This document shows, in pieces, positions 44,606 through 53,854 of a stretch of 64,000 nucleotides of DNA. Within the stretch, counting starts at the first letter, position 1. Each line of letters begins with the position of its first letter. The stretch covers positions 3,038,001 through 3,102,000 of the forward strand of contig NZ_CP044285.1 of assembly GCF_008728635.1 (NCBI RefSeq), given 5' to 3'. Source of the stretch: Hymenobacter baengnokdamensis (GTDB taxonomy: Bacteria > Bacteroidota > Bacteroidia > Cytophagales > Hymenobacteraceae). A model generated the notes under the pieces. The model made no database searches. It was not told the origin of the DNA and saw only the letters and a list, made by a program, of their open reading frames with translations. The position numbers and the translations under genes were made by a program.

Positions 44606-46549
44606 ATGGTTCGTTTTGGAGCTTTGCTAAGTTTTTGGTGCCTGGTAGCGGCCGGGGCACTGGCTCAGCCGTACGTGCCCCCCGTCCTGGCTGCCCGACC
44701 TGCCGTGGCAAGGTGGCTGGGGGCGCTGGCTGCCCATCCCCGGCCCGACAGCCTGCACCTGGTGCTGCTCACCAAACTAGCCGGGGCCGTGCAGGCCCGC
44801 AACGTGCGCGCGGCCCGGCCAGCCCTGCTGGCCGCCGTGGCTTTGGCCCGCCAGCTGCGCCAGGGCGACCTTTTGGCCGAAACCTTGCTCGACCTGGCTG
44901 ATTATCACACGCTGCTGGCGCAGTACGACTCGGCGGCCTCGTGCCTGCGCCAAGCCAACCGCGACTTTACCCGTCTGCACGACCTCGGCGGCCAGATGCG
45001 CTGCCTGGGCCGGCGGGGCCGCATTGCCGGCCAGCAGGGGCAGTACGTGGCCAGCCTGGCCTATACATTCCAGGGGCTGGGCCTCCCCCGTACCGGCGAC
45101 AACCGCCGCTTTTATACCAGCCTCCAGATTCAGCTGGCGCATACGTATGCCGAGGTGGGTAATTATGCTGAGGCTACCCGCTACCTGCGTACCGCTCTGC
45201 ACGAAGCCTATCATTGGGACTATCCCGACCGCGAAAACCTGGCGCATGATGCGCTGGGCGAAGTATATCGGCAGCAGCACCAGTGGGCCGCCGCTCAAAA
45301 AAACTTTGCCCTCAGCCTGCACATCAGCCAGCGCCTGGGGTTTGTCTCGCTTACAATCGGCACCCGCCTGCACCTGGCGCGCCTGCACGAGGACCAGGGC
45401 CAGACCGCCGCCGCTCGGGCCTTGGCCCGGCAGGTGCTCGCCCAGGCCCAGGCCGCCAATGAGCCCTTGCTGGTGCCGCCCGCTCAGGCCATGCTGGCGC
45501 GGCTGGCCCTGGCCCAGGGCCAGCTGCCTGAGGCCCTGGCGCTGGCCAGGCGCAGCCTGGAGGCCAGCCAGCGGGTACACGCCTTGTCGGGCGTGCGCGA
45601 GGCCAGCGCTGTGCTGGTGCAGGTATATACCCGGCAGCGTGCTTATGGCGCGGCCCTGGCTGCTTTGCAGCAGTACGACAGCGCCAACGACAGCCTGATA
45701 GGCGATGTGACCCGCCGCCGGGTTGCCCTCCTGCAATTCGACCACCAGCGCCGCAGTCAGCAGGCCCAGATTCGGCTACTTACCCAGCAAAACCGCCTGC
45801 AGGGCCAGCAGCAGGAGCTGGACCACCTGCGCGCCCAGCGCACGGTAGGCGCCCTGAGTGCCCTCAGCCTGCTGGCCATGCTGCTGGCTGGGGGCGGCCT
45901 CTGGCAGGTGCGCCGCCGACAGGCTACCCGCGAAGCCCGGCTGCGCTCTCAGCTCGCCGCCGACCTGCACGACGAGGTGGGGACCCTGCTCTCGCAAATC
46001 TCGATGCAGAGCCAGGTGCTGCAAGCCGGCCTGCTGACTGACCCCGCCGGCCAGCACCGGCAGCTGGGTCAGATAAGCGAGGCCAGCCGCACGGCCGTGC
46101 GCCAGCTCAACGATGTGGTCTGGAGCCTTGATGCGCATAACGATACCTTGCCCCAGCTGCTCGACCGCCTGCGCGACTATGCCTACGAGGTGCTGGGCCC
46201 GGTAGGCGTACCGGTTGAGTTCACGCTGCCCGCCCAGGTCCCCGCCCGCTATCTGTCCCTGGCGCTCCGCCGTAACCTGTACCTCATTTATAAGGAGGCC
46301 CTGCACAACGTGCTTAAGCACGCTCCCGCCACTCCGCGGCTGGTGGTGGGGGTGGCCCTGCTCACTTCCGGCAACCTGGCTCTCACGCTCGAAAATGACG
46401 CGCCCATCGGTTGCCTACCCCTTGTGCCGCGTCGCAGCGGCCATGGCCTGCGCAACATCGCGGCCCGCGCCGCGGCCGTGGGTGGTACTGCCACCAGTGG
46501 CCCCCGGCCCGACGGAGGCTTTGTGGTGCGGGTAGTAGTGCCCGTGTAG
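44606..46549 (+). CDS. TPR sensor histidine kinase (HisKA_3/NarX type)
   Basis: 647 residues. Signal peptide ending ALAQ; TPR helices (about 40-400); a membrane helix (VGALSALSLLAMLLAGGGLW, about 412-431); then DHp helix RSQLAADLHDEVGTLLSQISMQ with the phospho-His in DLHDEVG; and HATPase (YLIYKEALHNVLKHA, GHGLRNIAARAAAVGG). Typical for Bacteroidota LuxR-type systems, where the periplasmic TPRs sense an unknown cue. The regulator follows 49 bases downstream. Confidence 0.93.
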   Translation: MVRFGALLSFWCLVAAGALAQPYVPPVLAARPAVARWLGALAAHPRPDSLHLVLLTKLAGAVQARNVRAARPALLAAVALARQLRQGDLLAETLLDLADYHTLLAQYDSAASCLRQANRDFTRLHDLGGQMRCLGRRGRIAGQQGQYVASLAYTFQGLGLPRTGDNRRFYTSLQIQLAHTYAEVGNYAEATRYLRTALHEAYHWDYPDRENLAHDALGEVYRQQHQWAAAQKNFALSLHISQRLGFVSLTIGTRLHLARLHEDQGQTAAARALARQVLAQAQAANEPLLVPPAQAMLARLALAQGQLPEALALARRSLEASQRVHALSGVREASAVLVQVYTRQRAYGAALAALQQYDSANDSLIGDVTRRRVALLQFDHQRRSQQAQIRLLTQQNRLQGQQQELDHLRAQRTVGALSALSLLAMLLAGGGLWQVRRRQATREARLRSQLAADLHDEVGTLLSQISMQSQVLQAGLLTDPAGQHRQLGQISEASRTAVRQLNDVVWSLDAHNDTLPQLLDRLRDYAYEVLGPVGVPVEFTLPAQVPARYLSLALRRNLYLIYKEALHNVLKHAPATPRLVVGVALLTSGNLALTLENDAPIGCLPLVPRRSGHGLRNIAARAAAVGGTATSGPRPDGGFVVRVVVPV

Positions 46550-46585
46550 CATCTTTATGCGATACTGCCGCGCAGGAGAGGTGCC

Positions 46586-46593
46586 TACCTTTG
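46586..46593 (+). promoter_or_regulatory. candidate -7 element TACCTTTG next to the GTG start
   Basis: TAnnTTTG match ending 6 bases before GTG 46599. If used, the mRNA would be leaderless or nearly so. Confidence 0.35.
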
Positions 46594-46598
46594 CATGC

Positions 46599-47234
46599 GT
46601 GATTACTCCTTTAGCCCTTGTCGAAGACCAGCCCGCTATCCGGCAGGCACTCAGTACTTATTTTGGCGCGCAGCCCGAGTTTGTGCTGGTCAGCGTATCG
46701 GCCTCAGTCGAAGAGCTACTGGCCGGCCTTGACGCCGGGGGGCGGCCGCCCCGCCTGGTGCTCTCCGATGTGGGCCTGCCCGGCGGGCTGTCGGGCATTG
46801 AGGGGATTGCGAGCATTCGGGCGCGGGTGCCGCAGGTTGAGGTAGTGCTGCTAACGGTTTACCAGGAGCCGGAGCGGATATTTCAGGCGCTGTGTGCCGG
46901 AGCGGTAGGCTACCTCGTCAAAACCACGGGCCTGGCCGACCTCAAAACCGCTCTGCTCGATGTGCTGGCCGGCGGCTCGCCCATGTCGCCGGCGGTGGCC
47001 CGGCACGTAGTGCGCTACTTTCGCCCCGTTGAGCGGCGGCCTTCCCCGGTTTCGCTCACTGCCCGCGAGCAGCAGGTAGTCGAGGCCATTGAGCAGGGAT
47101 TAAGCTACAAGCTGATTGCCGACCGCCTGGGGGTGTCACTCAATACCGTCCGCTCCCACATCCGGGCCGTATACGAAAAGCTGGAGATTAACTCCCGGGC
47201 CGAGCTTATGAGCCGGGGCAGGCACTGGGAATAA
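46599..47234 (+). CDS. LuxR-family response regulator
   Basis: 211 residues from GTG 46599 (VITPLALVEDQPAIRQAL); an ATG at 46557 would add 14 residues that do not look like a receiver. Receiver Asp in LVLSDVGLPGG, Lys in GYLVKTTGLADL; C-terminal HTH LTAREQQVVEAIEQGLSYKLIADRLGVSLNTVRSHI. Partner of the TPR kinase upstream; together they form a two-component system of unknown stimulus. Confidence 0.92.
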   Translation: MITPLALVEDQPAIRQALSTYFGAQPEFVLVSVSASVEELLAGLDAGGRPPRLVLSDVGLPGGLSGIEGIASIRARVPQVEVVLLTVYQEPERIFQALCAGAVGYLVKTTGLADLKTALLDVLAGGSPMSPAVARHVVRYFRPVERRPSPVSLTAREQQVVEAIEQGLSYKLIADRLGVSLNTVRSHIRAVYEKLEINSRAELMSRGRHWE

Positions 47235-47371
47235 GTACTATAGGGTAGGCCAGGGGCAGCAGGTTGTCCCGGCAGCCCGCTTTAGCGGCGGTAGCAGGCC
47301 CAAACTCCGCTTACTTATTCTCCTCTCGCCGTAACTTGCGCCGGCCTTGCGCCCTCCGCAGGCTATTGTGT

Positions 47372-49309
47372 ATGCTTAATATCACCCTCCCCGATGGCTC
47401 CGTCCGCCCGGTCGAAGCAGGCTCGACGGGCTATGACCTCGCCGCCAGTATTAGCGAAGGCCTCGCCCGCAACGCCCTGGCCGTAAAAGTAAACGGCGAA
47501 ATCCGCGACCTGCATCGTCCGCTCACTGAAGACGCGGCCCTCGAAATCCTGACCTGGAACGACGCCGGCGGCAAGCAGGCGTACTGGCACTCCTCAGCTC
47601 ACCTCATGGCCGAGGCCCTCGAAGCCCTTTACCCCGGCGTGAAGCTGGCTATCGGCCCGGCCATCGAAAATGGCTTCTACTACGACGTAGACCTGGGAGA
47701 AGGCCGCACTATTTCGAGCGATGACTTTCCCGCCATCGAGAAAAAGATGCTGGAGCTGGCAAAGAACAAAAGTCGGTTTGAGCGGCGCGAGGTGCCTAAG
47801 GCTGAAGCTATTGCTTATTTTACCCAAAAGCAGGACCCTTACAAGCTGGAGCTGATTGATGGCCTGGAAGACGGCCAGATTACCTTCTACTCACAGGGCG
47901 GCTTTACCGACCTCTGCCGGGGACCGCACATTCCGGATACCGGCCCAATCAAGGCTGCCAAAATTATGAACGTGGCCGGTGCCTACTGGCGCGGCGACGA
48001 GAAAAACAAGCAGCTTACGCGCCTTTACGGCATCACTTTCCCCAAGGCCAAAGACCTCACCGAGTACCTCGAAAAGCTTGAGGAAGCCAAGCGCCGCGAC
48101 CACCGCAAGCTGGGCAAAGAGCTGGAGCTGTTTGCCTTCTCGGAGAAAGTAGGCGCGGGCCTGCCGCTCTGGCTGCCCAAGGGTACGGCCCTGCGCGAGC
48201 GCTTGGAGCAATTTCTGCGTAAGGCGCAGGTAAAAGCTGGCTATCAGCCGGTTGTGACGCCGCATATCGGCTCTAAAGAGTTGTACGTTACCAGCGGCCA
48301 CTACGAGAAGTACGGAGCCGACTCGTTTCAGCCCATCAAGACGCCCAACCCCGGCGAGGAGTTCTTCCTCAAGCCCATGAACTGCCCCCACCACTGCGAA
48401 ATCTACCGCACCAAGCCGCGCTCGTACCGCGACCTGCCGGTGCGCCTTGCCGAGTTTGGCACGGTGTACCGCTATGAGCAGTCGGGCGAGCTGCACGGCC
48501 TTACCCGCGTACGTGGCTTCACGCAGGACGATGCGCACATCTTCTGCCGTCCCGACCAGGTAATCGACGAGTTCAAGAAAGTAATTGACCTGGTGCTTTA
48601 TGTATTCAAAGCGCTAGGTTTTAGTGAGTTCACTGCGCAGATTTCGTTGCGCGACCCGGCAAACAAGACCAAGTATATCGGCTCTGACGAAAACTGGGCT
48701 ATTTCCGAGCAGGCCATCATTCAGGCCGCCGCTGAGAAAGGCCTGACTACCGTAACGGAGCTGGGCGAGGCGGCCTTCTATGGCCCCAAGCTCGACTTTA
48801 TGGTGCGCGACGCGCTGGGCCGCCGCTGGCAGCTGGGTACGGTGCAGGTCGACTACAACCTGCCCGAGCGCTTCGACCTCGAGTACGTGGCCCCCGACAA
48901 TACCAAGCAGCGCCCCGTGATGATTCACCGGGCACCGTTTGGCTCGCTGGAGCGCTTTGTAGCCGTGCTTATTGAGCACACGGCCGGTAATTTTCCGCTC
49001 TGGCTCTCGCCCGAGCAGTTTACCGTATTGCCCATCTCCGATAAGTTTGCCGACTATGCCTACGAAGTCAAAGCCCGTCTCGAAGCCGCCGACCTGCGCG
49101 GCACCGTAGATGCGCGCGACGAGCGCATTGGCCGCAAAATCCGGGATGCTGAAATGGCCAAAACGCCCTATTTGCTGATTGTGGGCGAAAAAGAAGCTCA
49201 GGACAATATCATCAGTGTGCGCCGCCACGGCGAAGGTGATATCGGCTCCATGCCCATGGATGGCTTCATCAAAAGCGTGAATACCCAGGTGGCCGAAGCG
49301 ATGGGCTGA
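47372..49309 (+). CDS. thrS: threonyl-tRNA synthetase
   Basis: 645 residues. TGS domain ([22 protein letters not shown]), editing domain with [33 protein letters not shown], catalytic core with [56 protein letters not shown] (zinc Cys/His), and anticodon domain from about residue 545. ATG 47372 fits; an upstream in-frame start at 47264 adds 36 unlikely residues. Heads the thrS-infC-rpmI-rplT order conserved in bacteria. Confidence 0.97.
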   Translation: MLNITLPDGSVRPVEAGSTGYDLAASISEGLARNALAVKVNGEIRDLHRPLTEDAALEILTWNDAGGKQAYWHSSAHLMAEALEALYPGVKLAIGPAIENGFYYDVDLGEGRTISSDDFPAIEKKMLELAKNKSRFERREVPKAEAIAYFTQKQDPYKLELIDGLEDGQITFYSQGGFTDLCRGPHIPDTGPIKAAKIMNVAGAYWRGDEKNKQLTRLYGITFPKAKDLTEYLEKLEEAKRRDHRKLGKELELFAFSEKVGAGLPLWLPKGTALRERLEQFLRKAQVKAGYQPVVTPHIGSKELYVTSGHYEKYGADSFQPIKTPNPGEEFFLKPMNCPHHCEIYRTKPRSYRDLPVRLAEFGTVYRYEQSGELHGLTRVRGFTQDDAHIFCRPDQVIDEFKKVIDLVLYVFKALGFSEFTAQISLRDPANKTKYIGSDENWAISEQAIIQAAAEKGLTTVTELGEAAFYGPKLDFMVRDALGRRWQLGTVQVDYNLPERFDLEYVAPDNTKQRPVMIHRAPFGSLERFVAVLIEHTAGNFPLWLSPEQFTVLPISDKFADYAYEVKARLEAADLRGTVDARDERIGRKIRDAEMAKTPYLLIVGEKEAQDNIISVRRHGEGDIGSMPMDGFIKSVNTQVAEAMG

Positions 49310-49312
49310 TTT

Positions 49313-49400
49313 TTAACGGGTAGTAGTCAGGTAGTAAGGCGTAGCGCCAGACCAGTGTCGGCCAGCTATTACACATTACTAATTGACTATTACCCGTTAA
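49313..49400. mobile_element. small inverted-repeat element after thrS
   Basis: 27-base arms TTAACGGGTAGTAGTCAGGT... (49313-49339) and the inverse at 49374-49400, 23 of 27 matching, around a core with GGCGTAGCGCC. It starts 4 bases after the thrS stop and lies upstream of infC. MITE-like; no coding capacity. Confidence 0.6.
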
Positions 49401-49510
49401 TTTTAGCTTTCATTTTGATTTGCCAGTAAAAAGTCGGATATTTGCCCCCCGAACGATTGGGCTAGCGCCTGCTCGTTGCGCCTTTAAAATATTCCCCGCC
49501 ACATTTTAGC

Positions 49511-49516
49511 AGGAGG
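49511..49516 (+). promoter_or_regulatory. strong ribosome binding site AGGAGG before ATA start
   Basis: AGGAGG 9 bases before the infC ATA. Clear Shine-Dalgarno sites are otherwise rare in this window, so it supports the unusual start. Confidence 0.8.
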
Positions 49517-49525
49517 ACTTTCGCC

Positions 49526-50182
49526 ATAGCTACCCCGAATCGTCGGTACGTGCCCCGCCAGCAGGTGGAGGAACCGTTCAAAATCAACCAGAAAATCACC
49601 GCCCGCGAGGTTCGCCTGGTGGGGGATAACGTCGAGCAGGGTGTTTACCCTACCGACCAGGCCCGTAAAATGGCCCAGGACCAGAATCTGGACCTGGTGG
49701 AGATTTCGCCTACTGCCGTGCCGCCCGTATGCCGCGTCATCGACTACTCCAAATTCAAGTACGAGCAGAAGAAGAAAACCCGCGAGCTGAAGGCCAAGCA
49801 AACCAAGGTAGTGCTGAAGGAAATTCGCTTCGGACCTAATACCGACGACCACGACTTCGATTTCAAGCTCAAGCACGCGCAGGAGTTTCTGAAAGAGGGC
49901 GCCAAGATTAAAGCCTACGTGCACTTCGTGGGCCGGAGTATTGTCTTCAAAGAGCGCGGCGAAATCCTGCTGCTCAAGTTTGCTCAGGCTCTTGAAGAGC
50001 TGGCCAAAGTAGAGCAGCTGCCCAAGCTCGAAGGCAAGCGCATGTTTCTCTACCTGGCTCCCAAGGCTGCCGTCGTCGTGAAGGCGGCTCCCAAGCCCGC
50101 CGCTGCGCCCGATAAAGACAAAGCCGCCAAAGCACCCAAGGACGCTAAACCCGCCCAGGAGCCAGCCGCCGCCACCGAATAG
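49526..50182 (+). CDS. infC: translation initiation factor IF-3 with ATA start
   Basis: 218 residues from [38 protein letters not shown] is the expected Bacteroidota IF-3 N-terminus, and the first standard start (GTG 49550) would remove RRYVP-region residues. Core motifs [29 protein letters not shown] and [25 protein letters not shown] are diagnostic. A C-terminal Lys/Ala-rich tail of about 45 residues is extra. IF-3 itself rejects AUU/AUA-type starts, giving autoregulation. Followed by rpmI and rplT. Confidence 0.93.
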   Translation: MATPNRRYVPRQQVEEPFKINQKITAREVRLVGDNVEQGVYPTDQARKMAQDQNLDLVEISPTAVPPVCRVIDYSKFKYEQKKKTRELKAKQTKVVLKEIRFGPNTDDHDFDFKLKHAQEFLKEGAKIKAYVHFVGRSIVFKERGEILLLKFAQALEELAKVEQLPKLEGKRMFLYLAPKAAVVVKAAPKPAAAPDKDKAAKAPKDAKPAQEPAAATE

Positions 50183-50269
50183 CTTAACCCCGTTTGTTGA
50201 TGGCTGCCGTTGCCGGGCGATTAACCCGTTCAGCGTCAGTACCTAACAATCAATAATCAACCACCACTC

Positions 50270-50464
50270 ATGCCCAAAGTAAAAACTAAGTCGGGTGCCA
50301 AAAAGCGCTTTAAGCTGACCGGTACCGGCAAAGTGAAGCGTAAGCACGCTTTCAAGTCGCACATTCTCACCAAGAAGAGCACCAAGCGTAAGCGCGCCCT
50401 CACCCACAGCGGCCTGGTTAGCTCGGCCGATATGAACCGGGTGAATCAGATGCTCAATATCTAA
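50270..50464 (+). CDS. rpmI: 50S ribosomal protein L35
   Basis: 64 residues: [24 protein letters not shown], highly basic, complete length for L35. Located between infC and rplT as expected; it joins 23S rRNA in the large subunit. Confidence 0.97.
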   Translation: MPKVKTKSGAKKRFKLTGTGKVKRKHAFKSHILTKKSTKRKRALTHSGLVSSADMNRVNQMLNI

Positions 50465-50541
50465 TACAATCACCAGGCTTCCGGCTGAAACCGCAGGTTT
50501 CTGAAGCACTAAAGCGCCGGCTGCCAAAAACAACTTAGGTT

Positions 50542-50886
50542 ATGCCAAGGAGTGTAAACCACGTGGCCTCGCGCCACCGTCGTAAGAAAGTAATGCGGCT
50601 TGCCAAAGGCTATTATGGCCGCCGCAAGAACGTCTGGACCGTTGCCAAGAACGCCGTAGAGAAGGGCTTGCTCTATGCCTACCGCGACCGCAAGGTGAAG
50701 AAGCGGGAGTTCCGCGCCCTCTGGATTCAGCGTATCAACGCTGGGGCCCGTGAGCATGGCCTTTCGTATTCACAGCTGATGGGTGGCCTGAAGAAGGCTG
50801 GCATCGAGCTAAACCGTAAAGTGCTCGCCGACCTCGCGCTGAACCATCCCGCTGCTTTCGCGGGCATCGTTGAGAAAGTGAAGTAA
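50542..50886 (+). CDS. rplT: 50S ribosomal protein L20
   Basis: 114 residues: [30 protein letters not shown] through [35 protein letters not shown]. Full length. Assembly protein binding 23S rRNA early; in other bacteria it represses its own operon. Last gene before a terminator. Confidence 0.98.
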   Translation: MPRSVNHVASRHRRKKVMRLAKGYYGRRKNVWTVAKNAVEKGLLYAYRDRKVKKREFRALWIQRINAGAREHGLSYSQLMGGLKKAGIELNRKVLADLALNHPAAFAGIVEKVK

Positions 50887-50933
50887 TGCGGGCGGGGCTT
50901 CTTCCGGAGTCCTTGTCTTTCGACTGAATCTGA

Positions 50934-50969
50934 AAAGCGCTTGCCCCCGGTAGAGGAGGCAAGCGCTTT
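50934..50969 (+). terminator. hairpin terminator of infC-rpmI-rplT
   Basis: Perfect 12-base arms AAAGCGCTTGCC and GGCAAGCGCTTT; weak T tail. Confidence 0.8.
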
Positions 50970-51090
50970 GTCATTTTCGGCGGGAACACCAATGCGGGGA
51001 AGGTGCCGCTTCTCAAGGGCTTATATACAGGAAAATGCCGGCCAGGCTACCCCTGGCTTGCTGCAAGCCACAGGAAGTGCATAAGCAAAA

Positions 51091-51117
51091 TGCCGCTCCA
51101 ACGAGGTTGGAACGGCA
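51091..51117 (-). terminator. hairpin downstream of tRNA-Met
   Basis: TGCCGcTCCAAC and GTTGGAaCGGCA around GAG; on the minus strand it is followed by TTTT, 11 bases past the tRNA 3' end. Confidence 0.75.
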
Positions 51118-51127
51118 CTTGCTAAAG

Positions 51128-51201
51128 TAGCGGGGACGAGAGTTGAACTCGTGACCTCAGGGTTATGAATCCTGTGCTCTAACCAACTGAGCTACCCCGC
51201 C
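51128..51201 (-). tRNA. tRNA-Met (CAT)
   Basis: 74 bases without encoded CCA. Acceptor GGCGGGG pairs CCCCGCT (G1-U72 wobble), D-arm GCTCAGTTGG, anticodon loop TTCATAA with CAT, T-arm ACGAG-TTCAACT-CTCGT. Elongator Met is most likely; the anticodon stem has an A-C mismatch at its loop end. A tRNA-Ile read by lysidine-modified CAT cannot be ruled out by eye. Confidence 0.92.
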
Positions 51202-51332
51202 AGTTGGTGATTTGGGAGTGCAAAGGTAAGAAAAAAAAACAACCCCACAAGCCCCGGCTTAAAAAATACTTGTTTTCCTGCCCGCAGAGCCACTTTACGT
51301 GGTTAGTGACGGGCGTCATTCCTTATTTAAAT

Positions 51333-51746
51333 ATGGCTATGCCCGCCACCAGCGTCAAGCGTCGCTTCGAGATGGAATACTCGATAAACGCCTCTCCCAA
51401 AATCCTTTTTCCCTACATTGCTTCGGCCTCGGGCCTGTCGCAGTGGTTTTGCGACGACGTGCGCCTCGACCCCGACCACCGCCTGAATATGGTGTGGGAC
51501 AAGCAAAGCCACTTTGCTGAGATTGCGGCGCAGCGGCCCGGGCGGAGCATCCGGTACGTATTCCTCGACGAAAAGAAGTGCTCGCAGCCCGACGCCAATT
51601 ACCTCGACTTTACGCTGGAGTCGTCGCTTATCACCGATGAGGTATTTTTGCGCGTGACTGACTACTCCGACCACCTCGATGCTGAGGAGCAGCAGGAGCT
51701 CTGGGAGAGCCTGGTGGGTAAGCTCCGCGAGCAGGTAGGCGGCTAA
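51333..51746 (+). CDS. START-like domain protein (AHSA1/SRPBCC fold)
   Basis: 137 residues from ATG 51333 (51339 also possible). RRFEMEYSINASPKILFPYIASASGLSQWFCDDVRLD, a strand pair around YVFLDEKK, then SLITDEVFLRVTDYSDHLDAEEQQELWESLVGKL match the short START-like proteins of Bacteroidota. Cytosolic ligand-binding fold, ligand unknown. Precedes the LptF/G gene by 88 bases. Confidence 0.85.
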   Translation: MAMPATSVKRRFEMEYSINASPKILFPYIASASGLSQWFCDDVRLDPDHRLNMVWDKQSHFAEIAAQRPGRSIRYVFLDEKKCSQPDANYLDFTLESSLITDEVFLRVTDYSDHLDAEEQQELWESLVGKLREQVGG

Positions 51747-51834
51747 GCGGGTTTCGTGCCCCGCACGGGCACCAGAAGCTCCGGAAGCTGCGTTAGACCC
51801 GCATAGCCCCGCACCTGCGCCGAAAATTGCTGTT

Positions 51835-53280
51835 GTGAAAAAACTAGATAAGCTTATTCTAAAGGCCTTTGCCGGCCCATTTTTGCTCACGTTTGCGGTA
51901 GTAGAATTTATTCTGCTCACGCATACGCTGCTGAAATACCTCGACGATATCGTGGGGAAGGACCTCGGCACGGGCGTGTTGCTGCAGCTGCTGTTTTTCT
52001 TCAGCGTGCTCATCGTACCCATCTCGCTGCCGCTGGCCGTGCTGCTGTCGTCGCTGATGACCTACGGCAGCCTCGGCGAGCACCACGAACTGACGGCCAT
52101 TAAGGCCTCGGGTGTGGCGCTTACCCGCATTCTGCGGCCGGTGTGGCTGGTGAGCATGGTGCTGGCAGTACTGGCCTTCTGGTTTAACGAGCGCATTGTG
52201 CCCAAGGCCAACCTGAAGGCCTACAGCCTGCTGTGGGATGTGCGTCAGAAAAAGCTGGCCCTCGATATCCGGCCCGGCGTGTTCTACAACGGGATTCCTG
52301 GCTATACCATTAAGGTAGATAAGAAAGTAGGGCCGGATAAAGATATACTAATGGGCATAATGATATATGACCATACTCAAAAGTCAGGCAATGCCACCGT
52401 GATGCTGGCCGACTCGGGCCGCATGTTTACGCGTTTCGGCGGGCAGTACCTGGGGTTTGAGCTGTTCCGCGGCCATAGCTACATTGAGCAGCCCGATGCC
52501 CGCGACCGCTCGGCGGCCTCCTTTATCCGCGAAGGCTTTAAGCGAAACATGATAACGTTTTCGCTGGCCTCTTTCAACCTCGACCGCACCAAGCAGGAGC
52601 TTTTCCAGACCAACCGCATGATGCTCAATATTCCGCAGCTCATTCATGGCTCGGATTCTATTCAGCGGTCGCTAAAGCGGGAGCGTAAATTGCTGCCCAG
52701 CCGGATGGGTGGTTACTACACCTTCCTGCGCTTCGACACTGCCGGCCGGGCTCAAAACCGCAAGCTGGCCAAGCTTCAGGTGCCAGCTACCCGGCTGGGG
52801 CCGCTTACAGCGCAGCAGGTAGAACAGGCCCTGAACCGCGCCCGCAACGTAAACTCCTTTATTACGTCTACCTCGCAGCGACTCTACGAGGTAGCCCGCG
52901 ACTCGGCGGAGTTCCGCATTGAGATTTACCGCAAGTACACCCAGTCGACGGCCGTGCTGCTCATGTTTCTGATTGGGGCCCCGCTCGGGGCGATTATTAA
53001 AAAGGGCGGCCTGGGCGTACCGATTCTGGTTTCGATTCTTTTTTTCATCGTCTTCTACGTTTTCGATACGATGGGGTCGAAGTACGGCCGCGACTTCGTG
53101 CTGCCGGTTGGGGTAGGTATGTGGCTCTCCAACAGTATCTTATTTCCTTTTGGCTTGTTCTTCCTCTACCAGGCCTATAATGACTCCGGCCTGTTGGAAA
53201 TGGATTTCTGGCGGCGGCTGGCACAGCGGCTGCCGCGCTTTCCACGCCTGCGGCAGCTGGCTGCACCCGTGCGCAAGTAG
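51835..53280 (+). CDS. LptF/LptG family permease
   Basis: 481 residues from a GTG start. Helices at about 10-35, 55-80 and 100-120, a large periplasmic domain (about 125-380), and three C-terminal helices (AVLLMFLIGAPLGAIIKKGGLGVPILVSILFFIVFYVFDTMG). PLGAIIKKGG is typical of the YjgP/YjgQ family. It is one membrane subunit of the LPS transporter that extracts LPS from the inner membrane; the partner and LptB are not here. F versus G cannot be decided. Confidence 0.92.
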   Translation: MKKLDKLILKAFAGPFLLTFAVVEFILLTHTLLKYLDDIVGKDLGTGVLLQLLFFFSVLIVPISLPLAVLLSSLMTYGSLGEHHELTAIKASGVALTRILRPVWLVSMVLAVLAFWFNERIVPKANLKAYSLLWDVRQKKLALDIRPGVFYNGIPGYTIKVDKKVGPDKDILMGIMIYDHTQKSGNATVMLADSGRMFTRFGGQYLGFELFRGHSYIEQPDARDRSAASFIREGFKRNMITFSLASFNLDRTKQELFQTNRMMLNIPQLIHGSDSIQRSLKRERKLLPSRMGGYYTFLRFDTAGRAQNRKLAKLQVPATRLGPLTAQQVEQALNRARNVNSFITSTSQRLYEVARDSAEFRIEIYRKYTQSTAVLLMFLIGAPLGAIIKKGGLGVPILVSILFFIVFYVFDTMGSKYGRDFVLPVGVGMWLSNSILFPFGLFFLYQAYNDSGLLEMDFWRRLAQRLPRFPRLRQLAAPVRK

Positions 53281-53283
53281 GGC

Positions 53284-53314
53284 TTGGAATCCGGAAAGAA
53301 AGGGCGTACCTTTG
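53284..53314 (+). promoter_or_regulatory. rpsO promoter with both boxes
   Basis: TTGG (53284-53287) and TACCTTTG (53307-53314) separated by 19 bases, as in the Bacteroidota -33/-7 promoter. The rpsO ATG is 73 bases downstream. Confidence 0.6.
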
Positions 53315-53386
53315 CACCCGCCCCGAGGTGCGGGGCACATATTTTCTCTTCTCATTTAATCTAAGACGGGTTCTCCCTATCTGCCG

Positions 53387-53662
53387 ATGAAACTCTCGAC
53401 CGAGGCCAAACAGGCCATCTTTGAAAAAAACAGCCTTCAGAAAGTAACTACCGATACTGGTTCGGCCGAGTCGCAAATTGCTTTGTTCACGCACCGCATC
53501 ACGCACCTGACGGAGCACCTGAAAGTTAACAAGAAAGACCACAGCACCCGTCTGGGCCTGCTGAAGCTGGTAGGCAAGCGCCGCCGCATGCTGGATTACC
53601 TCCAGCACCGTGAAATCAACCGCTACCGTGCGATTATCAAAGAGTTGGGCATCCGCAAGTAA
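53387..53662 (+). CDS. rpsO: 30S ribosomal protein S15
   Basis: 91 residues: [70 protein letters not shown], the complete S15 signature. Binds 16S rRNA helix 22. Followed by a terminator, then pnp, the usual rpsO-pnp order. Confidence 0.98.
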   Translation: MKLSTEAKQAIFEKNSLQKVTTDTGSAESQIALFTHRITHLTEHLKVNKKDHSTRLGLLKLVGKRRRMLDYLQHREINRYRAIIKELGIRK

Positions 53663-53673
53663 GCCCAGCTACG

Positions 53674-53718
53674 GAGAGTAGGGAGCCTTCCACGTGAGGG
53701 TTCCCTACTCTTTTTTTT
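53674..53718 (+). terminator. strong intrinsic terminator
   Basis: GAGTAGGGAgCC and GGtTCCCTACTC arms followed by eight T; separates rpsO from pnp, allowing partial read-through. Confidence 0.9.
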
Positions 53719-53732
53719 GCCCATTGTCTGTT

Positions 53733-53845
53733 TTAGACATGAGACGTTAGACAGCCGCTATAAGAAGACGTTGTTTTCTTGGGCGATGTTGAAGCGGGGT
53801 GCCCGTAATGCTTCTCATGTCTCGCGTCTTCAGTCCAAAGTCTAA
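53733..53845. mobile_element. imperfect inverted-repeat element between rpsO and pnp
   Basis: Left end TTAGACATGAGACGTTAGAC, right end inverted with the same words (TTAGAC, GACGCGAGACATGAGA). About 113 bases, no ORF. It almost fills the spacer before the pnp ATG at 53855. Confidence 0.55.
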
Positions 53846-53854
53846 TTTACAGAA

